Of a DNA stretch of 64,000 bases, positions 30,691 to 41,015 are shown piece by piece. Within the stretch, counting starts at the first letter, position 1, and each line of letters starts with the position of its first letter. This DNA is from Rhodococcus sp. ABRD24 (GTDB lineage Bacteria; Actinomycetota; Actinomycetes; Mycobacteriales; Mycobacteriaceae). The position numbers were made by a program, and so were the translations under genes. The stretch lies in assembly GCF_004328705.1 (NCBI RefSeq), contig NZ_CP035319.1:1-64000 (forward strand), given 5' to 3'. Under the pieces are notes generated by a model. That model had not been told where the DNA came from. It made no database searches and worked only from the letters and a program-made list of their open reading frames with translations.

Positions 30691-31676
30691 TGAGCAGTCG
30701 GCTGTCGTCGCGTCTGGCGCGGCTGATCAATATGGTGCCGTACTTCATGGCGAACCCGGGGATCAGTGCCGCAGATGCGGCGCGCGAACTGGGTGTCACG
30801 GTGCCCAATCTGATGGACGATCTGCGGCAGCTGTGGATGTGCGGGCTGCCGGGTTACGGGCCGGGTGACCTGATCGACCTGTCGTTCTCCGAGGACAGCA
30901 TCACCGTCATTTTCTCGGCCGGCATGGACCGACCGCTCCGGCTGACGTCGACCGAGGCGACGGTGTTGTTGGTGGCGTTGCGTTCGCTCGCGGAGATGCC
31001 GGGCATGGTCGATCCCACGGCCGCTCAGGGTGCGATCGCGAAGATCGAATCGGCGGCAGGTAGCGCTGCCCGCGGCAATTCTGACCCCGACCCCGACCCC
31101 GACGACTCGTCGGAACGCGACGGCGCATCGGAGAATCCCACGACGGCCAGGGTTCGGGCGGCCCTCGAGCACCGTCGTGCGCTGCACATGACCTACTACT
31201 CGGCGTCGCGGGACGCGGTGTCCGAGCGTGTGGTCGATCCGATCCGATCGCTGCTGGTGGACGATCACAGCTACTTGCAGGCCTGGTGTAGGCAGGCCGA
31301 GGGTGTGCGGCTGTTCCGATTCGATCGGATCGACGCGGCGATCGAACTCGAAGAGCCGGCCCGCCCACCCGAGATGGCGCTACGCGCCGACGAGCACCTG
31401 GAGCTCTTCACGGACGACAGCGCACTGCCGCAGGCGCTGCTTCGGATGGCGCCGGACCACGGGTGGGTGCTCGACAACTACCCGATGGATCCGGTCCGGA
31501 CATTGCCGGACGGCTCCGTCGAGGCAACCATGCGGTATGGCGCGCAGGATTGGATGGCGCGCCTGGTGCTCGGTTTCGGCTCGGGAGTTCGGGTGCTGGG
31601 GCCGCCGGCACTGGTGGAGGCGGTTCGTGACCGGGCGCGCGCCGCGCTCGATGCGTACGACGCGCTCGAGGTGTGA
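30690..31676 (+). CDS. pafC: WYL-domain transcriptional activator PafC
   Basis: This is the partner of PafB. The 328-residue protein has an N-terminal wHTH (RLARLINMVPYFMANPGIS), a WYL domain (MTYYSASRDAVSERVVDPI through FDRIDAAIE) and a WCX C-terminus. A low-complexity DPDPDPDD linker precedes the WYL domain. It is translationally coupled to pafB. The damage-response role is taken from mycobacterial work on the orthologs. Confidence 0.95.
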   Translation: MSSRLSSRLARLINMVPYFMANPGISAADAARELGVTVPNLMDDLRQLWMCGLPGYGPGDLIDLSFSEDSITVIFSAGMDRPLRLTSTEATVLLVALRSLAEMPGMVDPTAAQGAIAKIESAAGSAARGNSDPDPDPDDSSERDGASENPTTARVRAALEHRRALHMTYYSASRDAVSERVVDPIRSLLVDDHSYLQAWCRQAEGVRLFRFDRIDAAIELEEPARPPEMALRADEHLELFTDDSALPQALLRMAPDHGWVLDNYPMDPVRTLPDGSVEATMRYGAQDWMARLVLGFGSGVRVLGPPALVEAVRDRARAALDAYDALEV

Positions 31677-31880
31677 GACACAACCGCGCCGGTCGTGCTG
31701 ATCAGGCCCGCGAAAGCATCCGAAGGAGTAACTTCGCATAGCGGTTGCATGAACCCAGACGATGGGACGTGTGGATACCGCCCCGGTCAGTTGTTACGTC
31801 ACGGTGAACAGGACATTTGCACCAAGACCGACGCAGACACGTCCGGTAGCATCGTTGGCATCTGATACCTGGAGGTAAAT

Positions 31881-32147
31881 ATGGGAGCCATGAGCCCCTG
31901 GCACTGGGCCATTGTGGCGCTTGTCGTCATCATCCTGTTCGGTTCGAAGAAGCTTCCCGACGCGGCACGCGGCCTGGGCCGGTCGTTGCGGATCTTCAAG
32001 AGCGAGGTCAAGGAGATGCAGAACGACGGCAATGCGTCTGCGAGTGCCGCACCGACTGCGGCCCCCGCCACACAGCTTCCCTCCCCGGCGATCGACGCCA
32101 CCGTCGTGGAGAGCCCGAAGTCGCATACCGAGCCGAAGTCGGCCTAG
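31881..32147 (+). CDS. tatA: Sec-independent translocase subunit TatA
   Basis: The 88-residue membrane protein forms the variable pore of the twin-arginine export system. It has one N-terminal transmembrane helix ([20 protein letters not shown]), the FGxKKLP hinge, and an amphipathic helix ([19 protein letters not shown]), followed by an Ala/Pro/Thr-rich tail. A GGAGG site lies seven bases before the ATG. It precedes tatC in the conserved pafC-tatA-tatC-helY order. Confidence 0.95.
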   Translation: MGAMSPWHWAIVALVVIILFGSKKLPDAARGLGRSLRIFKSEVKEMQNDGNASASAAPTAAPATQLPSPAIDATVVESPKSHTEPKSA

Positions 32148-32163
32148 TTCACGTTCCACACGC

Positions 32164-32191
32164 GTCCGGGGTGAGTACGCTCGCCCCGGAC
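32164..32191 (+). terminator. Hairpin between tatA and tatC
   Basis: A 12-bp stem with one wobble (32164-32175 against 32180-32191) and a TACG tetraloop lies 17 bases after tatA. There is no U-tract, so it may be a partial terminator or a stabilising 3' end that lowers tatC relative to tatA. Confidence 0.5.
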
Positions 32192-32217
32192 ACGGCTGAC
32201 CAAGGCTAGGGCTCACT

Positions 32218-33168
32218 GTGCGAATTCCGTTCGACCCGCGTCGCAGTCGGCGCAGGGTAAATCCAGACGGCACGATGTCGCTGGTCGATCACCTGTACGA
32301 GTTGCGGACGCGACTGCTGATTTCCGTGGCCGCAATCGTACTGACCACGATCATCGGTTTCTTCTGGTACTCCCACCAGATTCTGGGTCTCGAGACCCTC
32401 GGCGATCTGCTGCGCGGACCGTACTGTGAGTTGCCCGACTCGGCCCGGGCGGACCTGAGCACGGATGGTGGGTGTCGCCTGCTCGCGACAGGTCCGTTCG
32501 AACAGTTCATGCTTCGATTCAAGGTCGCGATCACCGCCGGAATCGTCATGGCGTGTCCTGTCTGGCTGTATCAGATCTGGGGTTTCGTCACTCCAGGGAT
32601 GCACTCGAAGGAGCGCAAGTACGCGATCAGCTTCGTCGTTGCGGCGTCGGTGCTGTTCGTGGCAGGCGCTGTGCTCGCGTATGTCGTCGTCGCGAAGGCC
32701 CTGCACTTCCTGTTGACGATCGGCGACAACGTTCAGATCACGGCCCTCAGTGGTGCGCAGTACTTCGGGTTCGTCATCAACTTGCTGATCATCTTCGGCG
32801 TCAGTTTCGAAATCCCGCTGTTGATCGTCGCGCTCAATGTCGTCGGGGTGCTCTCGTACGAGAAGCTCAAGGCGTGGCGCCGCGGACTCATCATGGCGCT
32901 GTTCGTGTTCGCCGCGATCGCGACTCCTGGCCAGGATCCGTTCTCGATGCTGGCGTTGGCACTGGCGCTGACGGTGCTGTTCGAGGTCGCCGTGCAGATT
33001 GCGCGGCTCAACGACAGGCGGAAGGCTCGACGCGACTCGGAGAACTGGGGTGCTCTGGACGACGAGGAGGCCTCGACGATCACCGCGCCGACCTCCGTGG
33101 GGACCGCTACGCCGGAACCGTCGACTGACCCGAAGTCCGGTTCGCAGGATTACTCGGACACGCTGTGA
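32218..33168 (+). CDS. tatC: Sec-independent translocase subunit TatC
   Basis: TatC is the signal-peptide receptor of the Tat pathway. The 316-residue protein has six predicted membrane helices, the N-terminal [14 protein letters not shown] motif with the conserved glutamate, and the cytoplasmic loop region [11 protein letters not shown]. The charged C-terminal tail (about 265-316) is variable. Start is the GTG at 32218. Its TGA overlaps the helicase GTG by four bases. Confidence 0.95.
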   Translation: MRIPFDPRRSRRRVNPDGTMSLVDHLYELRTRLLISVAAIVLTTIIGFFWYSHQILGLETLGDLLRGPYCELPDSARADLSTDGGCRLLATGPFEQFMLRFKVAITAGIVMACPVWLYQIWGFVTPGMHSKERKYAISFVVAASVLFVAGAVLAYVVVAKALHFLLTIGDNVQITALSGAQYFGFVINLLIIFGVSFEIPLLIVALNVVGVLSYEKLKAWRRGLIMALFVFAAIATPGQDPFSMLALALALTVLFEVAVQIARLNDRRKARRDSENWGALDDEEASTITAPTSVGTATPEPSTDPKSGSQDYSDTL

Positions 33169-35861
33169 GGGCTGAGACCCAACTCGACTCGTTTGCGCGG
33201 CAACTGAGCTTCCCGCTCGACCCGTTCCAGATACAGGCGTGCCTGGCGCTCGAGGGCGGCCACGGCGTGCTGGTGTGTGCCCCCACCGGGGCCGGTAAGA
33301 CGGTCGTGGGGGAGTTCGCCGTGCACCTCGCTCTCGAGGCCGGCCGAAAGTGCTTCTACACGACCCCGATCAAGGCGCTGAGCAATCAGAAGTATGCCGA
33401 ACTGTGCGAGCGGTACGGCAAGGACGCCGTCGGGCTCCTCACCGGCGATACCAGCATCAACTCCGATGCGCCCGTGGTCGTGATGACGACCGAGGTGCTG
33501 CGCAACATGCTGTACGCGGAGTCTCCGGCGCTGCGCGGTCTGTCGCACGTCGTCATGGACGAGGTCCACTACCTGGCCGATCGTTTCCGCGGCGCGGTGT
33601 GGGAGGAAGTGATTCTCCACCTCCCCGAGGACGTGCGGCTGGTGAGCCTGTCCGCGACGGTCAGCAACGCCGAAGAGTTCGGCGCCTGGATGGAGGCAGT
33701 GCGCGGCGATACAGCGATCGTCGTCGACGAGAACCGTCCGATCCCGCTATGGCAGCACATCATGGTCGGTCGGCAGCTTTTCGACCTGTTCGACTCGAAG
33801 GCGACGCCGGCGAGTGGACGCCAGGTGGTGGTCGATCAGGACCTGGCACGGCATGTGAAGCAGCGGCTGGCGCTCGACCGGATGAACGAGTGGGAACCGC
33901 GGGGCCGCGGCCGGGGGCGCTCGAGTGATCACCGGCCGTTGCCGCGTCCCGAGGTGATCGCGAGGCTCGACGAGGAGGGCCTGCTTCCGGCGATCACGTT
34001 CATTTTCAGTCGCGCGGGCTGTGAAGCAGCGCTCGGTCAGTGCGTGCGTTCGCGGCTGCGGCTGACGACGCCGGAGCAGACCGAGCGGATCCGCGTGATC
34101 ATCGACAAGCACACCCGTGACCTGCCTCGCGGTGACCTCGAAGTCCTCGGCTACTGGGGTTGGCGTGAGGCGCTGGAGCGGGGTTTCGCGGCGCACCACG
34201 CCGGGATGCTGCCCGCGTTCCGCGAGACGGTGGAGGAACTGTTCGTCAACGGACTCGTCCGCGCGGTGTTCGCAACCGAGACATTGGCATTGGGGATCAA
34301 CATGCCAGCCCGATCAGTGGTGCTCGAGCGGCTGGTCAAATACAACGGTGACACCCATGCCGAACTGACGCCGGGCGAGTACACGCAGCTGACCGGTCGT
34401 GCGGGCCGTCGAGGCATCGACGTCGAGGGCCATGCGGTGGTGCTGTGGCAGCCCGGTGTCGAACCGGCGGATGTCGCTGGGCTGGCTTCGACCCGAACCT
34501 TCCCGCTGCGGAGCTCGTTCCGCCCGGCTTACAACATGTCGATCAACTTGATCGACCGGATGGGTGCGGCCGAATCCCGGGCACTCCTGGAACGTTCGTT
34601 CGCACAGTTCCAGGCGGACCGGTCGGTTGTCGGGCTCACCCGGGGCATCGAGCGCAACGAGGCGGCGCTGGACGAGTTGCGGGAGAAGCTCGGCGGTGCC
34701 GACGGCGAATACTTCGAGTATGCGCAACTGCGGGAGCGTCTACGCAGCCGGGAACGGTCGCTCGAGCGGCAGGGCCGGGCCGACCGCAGGGGCGCGGCCG
34801 CGGAGTCACTGGTGGCATTGCGTCGGGGCGACGTCATCGCGATTCCCGTCGGGAAGCGCTCCGGGCTGGCCGTCGTGCTCGAACCGGACACGAACCCCAA
34901 CGATCCGCGTCCGATGGTGCTGACGGAGGAGAAGTGGGCTGGACGCCTCAGTGCGGCGGACTTCCCGGTGCCGGCCCGCTCGCTGGGCCGGATGCGACTT
35001 CCGCGGCATGTGGACCACCGCACCGCGCGCGTGCGGCGGGACCTCGCCTCCGCATTGCGCAGCACCGGCATCACGCCACCACGGAAGACCAAGCGGAGCA
35101 GGAGCGGTGGCGAGGACAGGGAAATCGCTGCCCTGCGCCGTGCGCTGCGCGACCACCCGTGCCACACGCGGGCCGACCGCGAACAGCTCAGCCGGATCGG
35201 AGAACGGTACAACCGGCTCGCCCGGGAGACCGACACGATGCGGCAGAAGGTGGCCGCGACCACACACTCGCTGGCACGTACCTTCGACCGGATCGTCGCG
35301 CTGCTCACCGAGCGCGAGTACATTTCCGCCGGGAAGCACCCCAAGGCAACCGAGGACGGCCAGCGGCTCGGCAGAATCTACTGCGAAAGTGACCTTCTGG
35401 TGGCCGAATGCCTGCGCCGGGGCGTTTGGAAGGGGCTGTCCCCGGCCGAGTTGGCTGCCGTCGTCTCGGCCGTGGTGTACGAGTCGCGGCAGGACGCCGA
35501 GGCGCCCGATCGTGGGCCTACGGTCCCGTTGCGTCAGGCACTGGCCGAGACGGTCCGGGTGTGGGGCGAGCTTCGGGCGGACGAGGTTCGGCACAAACTG
35601 CCGCTGACCCGGGAGCCGGACCTCGGATTCGTGACCGCGATCTATCGGTGGGCGAGTGACGAGTCACTGGTGGATGCACTGATCGCTGCCGGATCGCAGG
35701 GCCGTGAGCTTTCGGCCGGTGATTTCGTGCGGTGGTGTCGGCAGGTCATCGACCTGCTCGACCAGGTGCACTCGACATCGGCTGACGCCAAGGTCGCGAA
35801 GGCGGCAGCGCGGGCGGTCGGCGCGATCCGGCGCGGTGTGGTGGCAGTCGCCGCGACGTAG
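33165..35861 (+). CDS. helY: Ski2/Mtr4-type DEAD/DEVH-box RNA helicase
   Basis: The 898-residue superfamily 2 helicase has Walker [14 protein letters not shown], the DEVH box, motif III SATVSN and motif [14 protein letters not shown], followed by a long C-terminal region with a DSHCT-type domain. This is the actinobacterial HelY family, related to eukaryotic RNA-exosome helicases; a role in RNA turnover is inferred. It is coupled to tatC by a four-base overlap, closing the pafB-pafC-tatA-tatC-helY run. Confidence 0.92.
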   Translation: MRAETQLDSFARQLSFPLDPFQIQACLALEGGHGVLVCAPTGAGKTVVGEFAVHLALEAGRKCFYTTPIKALSNQKYAELCERYGKDAVGLLTGDTSINSDAPVVVMTTEVLRNMLYAESPALRGLSHVVMDEVHYLADRFRGAVWEEVILHLPEDVRLVSLSATVSNAEEFGAWMEAVRGDTAIVVDENRPIPLWQHIMVGRQLFDLFDSKATPASGRQVVVDQDLARHVKQRLALDRMNEWEPRGRGRGRSSDHRPLPRPEVIARLDEEGLLPAITFIFSRAGCEAALGQCVRSRLRLTTPEQTERIRVIIDKHTRDLPRGDLEVLGYWGWREALERGFAAHHAGMLPAFRETVEELFVNGLVRAVFATETLALGINMPARSVVLERLVKYNGDTHAELTPGEYTQLTGRAGRRGIDVEGHAVVLWQPGVEPADVAGLASTRTFPLRSSFRPAYNMSINLIDRMGAAESRALLERSFAQFQADRSVVGLTRGIERNEAALDELREKLGGADGEYFEYAQLRERLRSRERSLERQGRADRRGAAAESLVALRRGDVIAIPVGKRSGLAVVLEPDTNPNDPRPMVLTEEKWAGRLSAADFPVPARSLGRMRLPRHVDHRTARVRRDLASALRSTGITPPRKTKRSRSGGEDREIAALRRALRDHPCHTRADREQLSRIGERYNRLARETDTMRQKVAATTHSLARTFDRIVALLTEREYISAGKHPKATEDGQRLGRIYCESDLLVAECLRRGVWKGLSPAELAAVVSAVVYESRQDAEAPDRGPTVPLRQALAETVRVWGELRADEVRHKLPLTREPDLGFVTAIYRWASDESLVDALIAAGSQGRELSAGDFVRWCRQVIDLLDQVHSTSADAKVAKAAARAVGAIRRGVVAVAAT

Positions 35862-35971
35862 CGCAGTGCGAGGCCGAATGCCCCTATCGGCCGGCCCTCG
35901 ACCGACGTTGAATGTCTCGTGTGGCCCCTCCGGGTGACATCGGTGGGGCGCGGAGCGAGAGGAGTTCCAGA

Positions 35972-36235
35972 ATGGACGCGAAGAACTGGTCCATGGAGAT
36001 CAAGATCGACGAGCACGAGTTGCAGACCCGATCCACCGCCCGCCTGGAGACGCGCGACACGACCCTGGTCGGCGTCGGACTGGCCCGACGTAACCCTGCG
36101 GATCGCAATGTCCCCGAAATCGGGGACGAGCTCGCCACGGCCCGGGCGCTCGCGGATCTCGCCCATCAGTTGATCGATGCAACGGTGAGCGATATCGAGG
36201 GCGTTACCAACAAACCCGCACATCTGACGCAGTAG
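35972..36235 (+). CDS. DUF1876-domain protein
   Basis: An 87-residue protein consisting almost only of a DUF1876 domain: WSMEIKIDEHELQTRSTARLETRD, then GVGLARRNPADRNVPEIGDELATARALADL. Members, including dosage- and hypoxia-linked mycobacterial proteins, have a small alpha/beta fold and no established biochemical function. ATG at 35972 follows an AGAGGAG site; a 20-residue in-frame extension is not conserved. Confidence 0.88.
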   Translation: MDAKNWSMEIKIDEHELQTRSTARLETRDTTLVGVGLARRNPADRNVPEIGDELATARALADLAHQLIDATVSDIEGVTNKPAHLTQ

Positions 36236-36261
36236 CTCACGGCCGTTCACGAGCGCCGGGA

Positions 36262-36295
36262 CGCGGCATGCCCGCACCGAAAGGTGTGGGCCGCG
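36262..36295 (+). terminator. Hairpin after the DUF1876 gene
   Basis: A 9-bp stem with one wobble and a GAAA tetraloop (36270-36278 against 36283-36291) is extended by an outer CGCG pair. It lies between two rightward genes and is a plausible terminator for the first. Confidence 0.55.
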
Positions 36296-36358
36296 CTTCT
36301 GCGTGTGAAACGGACTGCGTAGTCTATCGATCGAGTCGGATCAGCGGAGGGCTACTTC

Positions 36359-36736
36359 ATGGGCTTGATGGATGGATTGATGGGTAACGCCGGGGCGATC
36401 GAGCCTGGTGTGGCGCAGAACGAGTTCGGGCGGCTTCTCGGCCACGGCGAACAGATTCATATGGCCTATCAGCTGATTCGCGATTCGTTCATCTTCACCA
36501 ACCGTCGCTTGATCTTGGTCGACAAGCAGGGCATCACCGGACGCAAGGTGGAGTACCACAGCATCATGTACAGATCGATCACGCACTTCTCCGTCGAGAC
36601 GGCCGGTACCTTCGACCTGGATGCCGAGCTCAAGATCTGGATCTCGGGCAATCCCGCACCGATTCAGAAGCAGTTTTCCAAGGGTGCGAACATCTACGAG
36701 GTCCAGGCGCTGCTGACCCACTTCGCGGCGTCGTAG
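36359..36736 (+). CDS. Bacterial PH-domain protein
   Basis: The 125-residue protein is a single bacterial pleckstrin-homology domain of the YvbH/bPH1 type, with DSFIFTNRRLILVDKQGITGRKVEYHSI and a terminal helix containing IYEVQALLTHFA. Such domains often form homo-oligomeric rings; the function here is unknown. GGAGG lies nine bases before the ATG. Confidence 0.88.
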   Translation: MGLMDGLMGNAGAIEPGVAQNEFGRLLGHGEQIHMAYQLIRDSFIFTNRRLILVDKQGITGRKVEYHSIMYRSITHFSVETAGTFDLDAELKIWISGNPAPIQKQFSKGANIYEVQALLTHFAAS

Positions 36737-36767
36737 CGGTCAACGCACCCGAGGGAGCAGACGCGAG

Positions 36768-37472
36768 ATGAGCGCACCGCACGGACCGAACGATCCCCGC
36801 GACCAGCGGGCGCCGCAAGGCGGACAGGGTGAGCAGCACGGGGCGCACTCGGCTCCGGAACCGCAGTGGCCGGGACAGCAGAACCCTGGATCTCAGTGGG
36901 GTCAGCAGTATCCGGGGCAGCCGGTGCAGGCTCCACAGTGGGGACAGGCCCCTGGCGCCCCGGCGTGGGGTCAGCCCGTGCCCGGTGTTCCGCAGTGGAA
37001 TCAGCCGGGCCCCGGGCCCACGCCTCCGCAGATGCCCGGTCCGCACTGGGCGCCGCAGCAGCCACAACCGCAGTGGAATGCGCCGCAGGGCTATCCGCAG
37101 CAGCAGTACGGCGAGCAGCCGCCCAGTCAGTGGGGGGCGCCGCCGACCGCGTCGGGTAACAAGTCGAAGCCGCTGCTGTGGATCGGGATCGGCCTGGTTG
37201 CGATTGCGGCGATTGCTGGCGTCGTATTGCTGGTCGTTGCACCGTTCGGCAGCAAGACTCTCGATCAGGCCGCCGTCCAGAACGGCGTCGAGCAGGTAGT
37301 CACCGACTCCTACGGTGCCCGCGCGGTCAGCGGCGTGGACTGCCCGTCCGGGCAGAAGGTGGTCAAGGGGGAGTCGTTCACCTGCTCGCTGACCGTCGAC
37401 GGCACAGCCAAGAAGGTCACCGTCACGTTCACCGACAACGACGGCACCTATGAGGTGAGCCGGCCGAGCTAG
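36768..37472 (+). CDS. DUF4333-domain membrane protein with Pro/Gln-rich N-terminus
   Basis: The 234-residue protein has a long cytoplasmic low-complexity N-terminus (about 1-130) rich in Pro, Gln, Gly and Trp with QWGQ/QWNQ-type repeats, one transmembrane helix (LLWIGIGLVAIAAIAGVVLL), and an extracellular DUF4333 domain with a probable disulphide between the cysteines of GVDCPSGQ and ESFTCSL. This is a common layout in mycolic-acid bacteria; its role is unknown. Confidence 0.88.
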   Translation: MSAPHGPNDPRDQRAPQGGQGEQHGAHSAPEPQWPGQQNPGSQWGQQYPGQPVQAPQWGQAPGAPAWGQPVPGVPQWNQPGPGPTPPQMPGPHWAPQQPQPQWNAPQGYPQQQYGEQPPSQWGAPPTASGNKSKPLLWIGIGLVAIAAIAGVVLLVVAPFGSKTLDQAAVQNGVEQVVTDSYGARAVSGVDCPSGQKVVKGESFTCSLTVDGTAKKVTVTFTDNDGTYEVSRPS

Positions 37473-37494
37473 CCGGCTCAGGACCGCGGTTCGG

Positions 37495-38433
37495 TCACGC
37501 AGCTGCCATCGCAGCGAGTAGCCGGGCGACCGAACGTTCCACACCCAGTTCTGCCGCAACGCCGGCGAGTCGATCGGGATCCGGTGGTGCGGTCGGCAGC
37601 GCATCGGGGCGGGACAGTTGGACGTCGACGTCGGTCACTACGCGGACCACTGGAAGTGCCGCGTCGAGATAGTCGGTCGCAGCGGCGAGTTTGGCGCGTA
37701 CGCCCTTGGCCATGTCGGAGTCCGGATCGAGCGCCGCCTCCCGTAGCTGGGCGACCGAGCCGTGCTGCAGGAGCAGGGCGGACGCCGTCTTCTCGCCGAC
37801 GCCTTTGACGCCGGGCAGACCGTCGGAGGAGTCGCCGCGAAGCAGTGCCAGCTCCGCGTACGCCTGGCCGGCACGATCGATGGGTACTCCATACTTCTCG
37901 GCAACCTCGGCGGGCCCGAACAGTTCGGCCTTTGCCAGCCCGCGGCCGACATAGAGGACGCGGACGCGAACGGGATCGTCGGCGACTACTTGCAGCAGGT
38001 CACGGTCGCCGCTGACCACCACCACGTCGTCCTGCTTCTCTTGCGCGGCAATGGTTCCCAGCACATCGTCGGCCTCGAACCCGATGGCGCCGGCGGTCGC
38101 GATGCCCGCCGCCCCGAGCACCTCCATGATCATGTCGACCTGTGGGGTGAGGGTGTCGGGCACCTCCTCGGCCGACCCGTCGGAGCCGACCGCGACGCGG
38201 TGGGCCTTGTAGGACGGGACCGCGTCCACCCGGAACTGCGGTCGCCAGTCCAGATCCAGGCACACCGCCAGGCGCGTCGGACGATGTCGGGTGATCAGCG
38301 CTGCGACCATGTCCGTGAAGCCGCGTACCGCGTTCACCGGTCGACCGTCCGGGGCCGTCATCGATTCGGGTAGGGCGTAGTACGCCCGGAACCACAGACT
38401 TGCACCGTCCAGCAACAGCAAAGGGCCACTCAT
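37495..38433 (-). CDS. 5'-3' exonuclease (PolI-like FEN)
   Basis: The 312-residue nuclease resembles the 5' nuclease domain of DNA polymerase I but stands alone. Metal-binding motifs include [32 protein letters not shown] and [10 protein letters not shown], followed by an H3TH motif ([18 protein letters not shown]). It may process flaps in replication or repair. ATG at 38433 is preferred because the weak box CAGGAT lies seven bases before it; an in-frame ATG three codons upstream is the alternative. Confidence 0.92.
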   Translation of the reverse strand: MSGPLLLLDGASLWFRAYYALPESMTAPDGRPVNAVRGFTDMVAALITRHRPTRLAVCLDLDWRPQFRVDAVPSYKAHRVAVGSDGSAEEVPDTLTPQVDMIMEVLGAAGIATAGAIGFEADDVLGTIAAQEKQDDVVVVSGDRDLLQVVADDPVRVRVLYVGRGLAKAELFGPAEVAEKYGVPIDRAGQAYAELALLRGDSSDGLPGVKGVGEKTASALLLQHGSVAQLREAALDPDSDMAKGVRAKLAAATDYLDAALPVVRVVTDVDVQLSRPDALPTAPPDPDRLAGVAAELGVERSVARLLAAMAAA

Positions 38434-38602
38434 GCGCCCCATCCTGCCAAACCGGGCGCACTCACGTGGTAGGTCGTCTCAGCAGGATTCGCCGGAAATG
38501 ATGAGACGGAGCATGGCAGGATCCCAGAGTTCCGCCCGTGATTGCGGCAAGCGTCCGGTCACCTGTCGGCGGGCACCAGCGGCGGGCCGATCGATGAGGG
38601 CC

Positions 38603-38608
38603 TAGCCT
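38603..38608 (+). promoter_or_regulatory. -10 box of the M24 peptidase gene (leaderless start)
   Basis: TAGCCT is followed by seven bases and the ATG at 38616. Confidence 0.6.
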
Positions 38609-38615
38609 GAACTGC

Positions 38616-39779
38616 ATGAGTTCTCAGAGTCGCCACAGTTCCCCATGGCACAGCGCTGACGCTTCCCGGTTCCCGACGACGGTCTATGCCGATCGCCTGG
38701 CACGTGCGGCCCGGCTCGCAGAGAACGCCGGGCTGGACGGCCTGCTGATCACTCCCGGACCGGATCTGCGCTACCTCGTCGGATCGCGGGCGGACTCGTT
38801 CGAGCGGCTCACCTGCCTGGTGGTGCCAGCGGACGGCAGTGGGGCGTCCGTTGTGCTGCCTCGTCTCGAGCTTGCGTCCCTGGGCGATTCGGCGGTCGCC
38901 GAGTTGGACCTGCCGGTGCACGACTGGGTCGATGGCGTCGATCCGTACGAACTCGTCGCGGGTCTGCTGCCGGAGGCGGCGCGCACCGCGGTTACCGACG
39001 CGATGCCTGCGCTGCACCTGATCCCACTGGCTCGGCGGTTCGGGACGGTGCCGGTGCTCGCGACCGGGGTGCTGCGGGAGCTGCGAATGATCAAGGACCA
39101 GGCGGAGATCGAGGCGTTGCGCCGGGCGGGTGCGGCGATCGACCGGGTGCACGCACGGATGGGCGAGTGGCTGCGGCCTGGGCGCACCGAGGCCGAGGTC
39201 GCTGCGGACATCACCGCTGCCATTCTCGAGGAGGGCCACACCGAGGCGGCGTTCGTGATCGTCGGATCGGGTCCGCACGGGGCCGATCCGCACCACGAGG
39301 TCTCGGATCGAGTCATCGAGTCGGGCGATGTCGTGGTGATAGATATCGGCGGACCGGTCGAGCCCGGATACAACTCGGACTCCACCCGTACCTACGTCCT
39401 CGGTGAGCCGGATCGGGAGGTCGCCGGTCAGATCGCGATCCTGGAGGCCGCGCAGCGGGCGGCCGTCGAATCGGTGCGCCCCGGCGTGACGGCCGAATCC
39501 GTCGACGCCGCGGCCCGCGACCTGCTTGCCGATTCCGGCCTCGCGGAGGTGTTCGTGCACCGCACCGGGCACGGCATCGGGCTGTCGGTTCACGAGGAGC
39601 CGTACATCGTCGCCGGCAACACCGTCGAACTGGTGGAAGGCATGGCTTTCAGTATCGAGCCGGGCATCTACTTCCGGGGCCGGTGGGGCGCCCGGATCGA
39701 GGACATCGTGGTCGTCACTGCCGACGGATGCGAGTCGATGAATCTGCGCCCGCACGGGCTGACCGTCCTGCCCGGCTGA
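38616..39779 (+). CDS. M24-family aminopeptidase (Xaa-Pro dipeptidase type)
   Basis: The 387-residue peptidase has a creatinase-like N-terminal domain (about 20-150) and a pita-bread catalytic domain whose five metal ligands are visible: the two aspartates of VIDIGGPVEPGYNSDST, the histidine of RTGHGIGLSVHEEPY, and the glutamates of FSIEPGIY and GARIEDIVVV. It cleaves after N-terminal residues preceding proline. The ortholog neighbours the exonuclease in other actinobacteria. Confidence 0.92.
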   Translation: MSSQSRHSSPWHSADASRFPTTVYADRLARAARLAENAGLDGLLITPGPDLRYLVGSRADSFERLTCLVVPADGSGASVVLPRLELASLGDSAVAELDLPVHDWVDGVDPYELVAGLLPEAARTAVTDAMPALHLIPLARRFGTVPVLATGVLRELRMIKDQAEIEALRRAGAAIDRVHARMGEWLRPGRTEAEVAADITAAILEEGHTEAAFVIVGSGPHGADPHHEVSDRVIESGDVVVIDIGGPVEPGYNSDSTRTYVLGEPDREVAGQIAILEAAQRAAVESVRPGVTAESVDAAARDLLADSGLAEVFVHRTGHGIGLSVHEEPYIVAGNTVELVEGMAFSIEPGIYFRGRWGARIEDIVVVTADGCESMNLRPHGLTVLPG

Positions 39780-39801
39780 GGCGGGTGCCGGATCGGCGAG
39801 T

Positions 39802-40215
39802 TCAGCGTTCGACGAGAATCGCCGATCCCATCACGCGTTCGACGGCGATCTCGATGACCACCCGGGTGGGGTTCTCGCGCGGCTGCCGATAGCGGACCGC
39901 ATAACGCTCTACGCCTTCCGCTACCGACGCCGGATCCGACATCACCCGCGCCGAGCCCTCCAATGTGAGCCAGCGACCGCCGTCGACCTGGCTGACGGCG
40001 GCGTACCCGCCGCGATCGGCGTTTCGCGCCTTCTGTGAAGTGTCGTTGGTGATCACCCGCGCGATCGAACGCTCCGGATCCCAGGTGAATCCCACCGCCA
40101 CGACGTGCGGTGTTCCGTCCTTGCGCAGGGTCGTCATGGTCGCCAGATGCCGCTCGCGGAGGAACGAGGCGGCCTCGTCGGTGAGGTGCGCGGGAGTGGA
40201 CGGGGTGCGGGCCAT
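39802..40215 (-). CDS. PPOX-class F420-dependent oxidoreductase (Rv2074-like)
   Basis: The 137-residue split-barrel protein resembles M. tuberculosis Rv2074, reported as an F420H2-dependent biliverdin reductase: [21 protein letters not shown], then [20 protein letters not shown]. The neighbouring SDR and cobL match the Rv2074-Rv2073c-cobL order, which strengthens the orthology. ATG at 40215 is six bases after a TACCGT -10 box. Confidence 0.88.
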   Translation of the reverse strand: MARTPSTPAHLTDEAASFLRERHLATMTTLRKDGTPHVVAVGFTWDPERSIARVITNDTSQKARNADRGGYAAVSQVDGGRWLTLEGSARVMSDPASVAEGVERYAVRYRQPRENPTRVVIEIAVERVMGSAILVER

Positions 40216-40221
40216 GCCCCG

Positions 40222-40227
40222 ACGGTA
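40222..40227 (-). promoter_or_regulatory. -10 box of the F420-reductase gene (leaderless start)
   Basis: TACCGT on the minus strand lies six bases before the ATG at 40215. Confidence 0.55.
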
Positions 40228-40259
40228 GTGGAGGTCCCCGAATCCGGGACACTGGAGGG

Positions 40260-41015
40260 GTGAGTGACACGGAGTACGCCCCGGGAACAGTGGTGCTGCT
40301 GGGCGGCCGCAGCGAGATCGGACTCGAGGTCGCGCAGCGGCTGGCCCCGGGACGCGTCGTCGTCCTGGCCGCGCGGCGCAGCGCCGAGTTGGAATCGCAG
40401 TCCCACACCCTGCTCGACGCCGGTGCCGCGGCCGTGCATTGCGTCGAGTTCGACGCGGATCGGGTGTCCGAGCATTCCGCGGTGCTGTCCGCGATCGTCG
40501 AGGATTACGGGCCCATCGGGGTTGCGGTGCTGGCGTTCGGGATGCTGGGCGATCAGACCCGTGCCGAGGAAGATGCGGCTCACGCGCTCGCGGTCGTGCA
40601 CACCGACTACGTCGCCCAGGTCAGCGTGCTCACGCACCTTGCGAATCTGATGCGGGCCCGTGGATCCGGGCAGATTGTGGTGTTCTCGTCCGTTGCCGGC
40701 GTGCGGGTGCGCCGGGCCAATTACGTGTACGGCTCGGCGAAGGCCGGGTTGGACGGTTTCGCGTCCGGTCTCGGCGACGCGCTTCACGGCAGCGGGGTGC
40801 GGTTGCTGCTGGTACAGCCGGGTTTCGTGATCGGACGCATGACCGAGGGGATGAAGGCGGCGCCATTCCCGAGCACGCCGCAGCAGGTAGCGGACGCCGT
40901 GGTACGGGGCCTGCACAAGGGCAGCGATCGGGTGTGGGTGCCGGGTCTGCTGCGGCCGGTGTTCTTCGCGATGCGGCTGCTGCCGCAGTTCGTGTGGCGC
41001 CGGTTGCCTCGATGA
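40260..41015 (+). CDS. Short-chain dehydrogenase (Rv2073c-like)
   Basis: The 251-residue SDR shows the cofactor loop [13 protein letters not shown] and the catalytic YxxxK in [10 protein letters not shown], with the serine in FSSVAG. The glycine-rich motif is a variant (GGRSEIG instead of GxxxGIG), resembling the DprE2-like subgroup that reduces keto-sugars; the substrate here is unknown. The start GTG at 40260 has GGAGGG just upstream. Its TGA overlaps the cobL ATG. Confidence 0.88.
   Translation: MSDTEYAPGTVVLLGGRSEIGLEVAQRLAPGRVVVLAARRSAELESQSHTLLDAGAAAVHCVEFDADRVSEHSAVLSAIVEDYGPIGVAVLAFGMLGDQTRAEEDAAHALAVVHTDYVAQVSVLTHLANLMRARGSGQIVVFSSVAGVRVRRANYVYGSAKAGLDGFASGLGDALHGSGVRLLLVQPGFVIGRMTEGMKAAPFPSTPQQVADAVVRGLHKGSDRVWVPGLLRPVFFAMRLLPQFVWRRLPR

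Noticed and set aside
31079..31108. GACCCC repeat in pafC as a possible microsatellite or CRISPR-like repeat
   Set aside because: It is a short in-frame run coding for the Asp-Pro linker of PafC, without spacers.
36630..37604. 324-codon minus-strand frame opposite the DUF4333 gene
   Set aside because: Its Arg/Pro/Leu-rich repeats mirror the Pro/Gln repeats of the real protein on the other strand.
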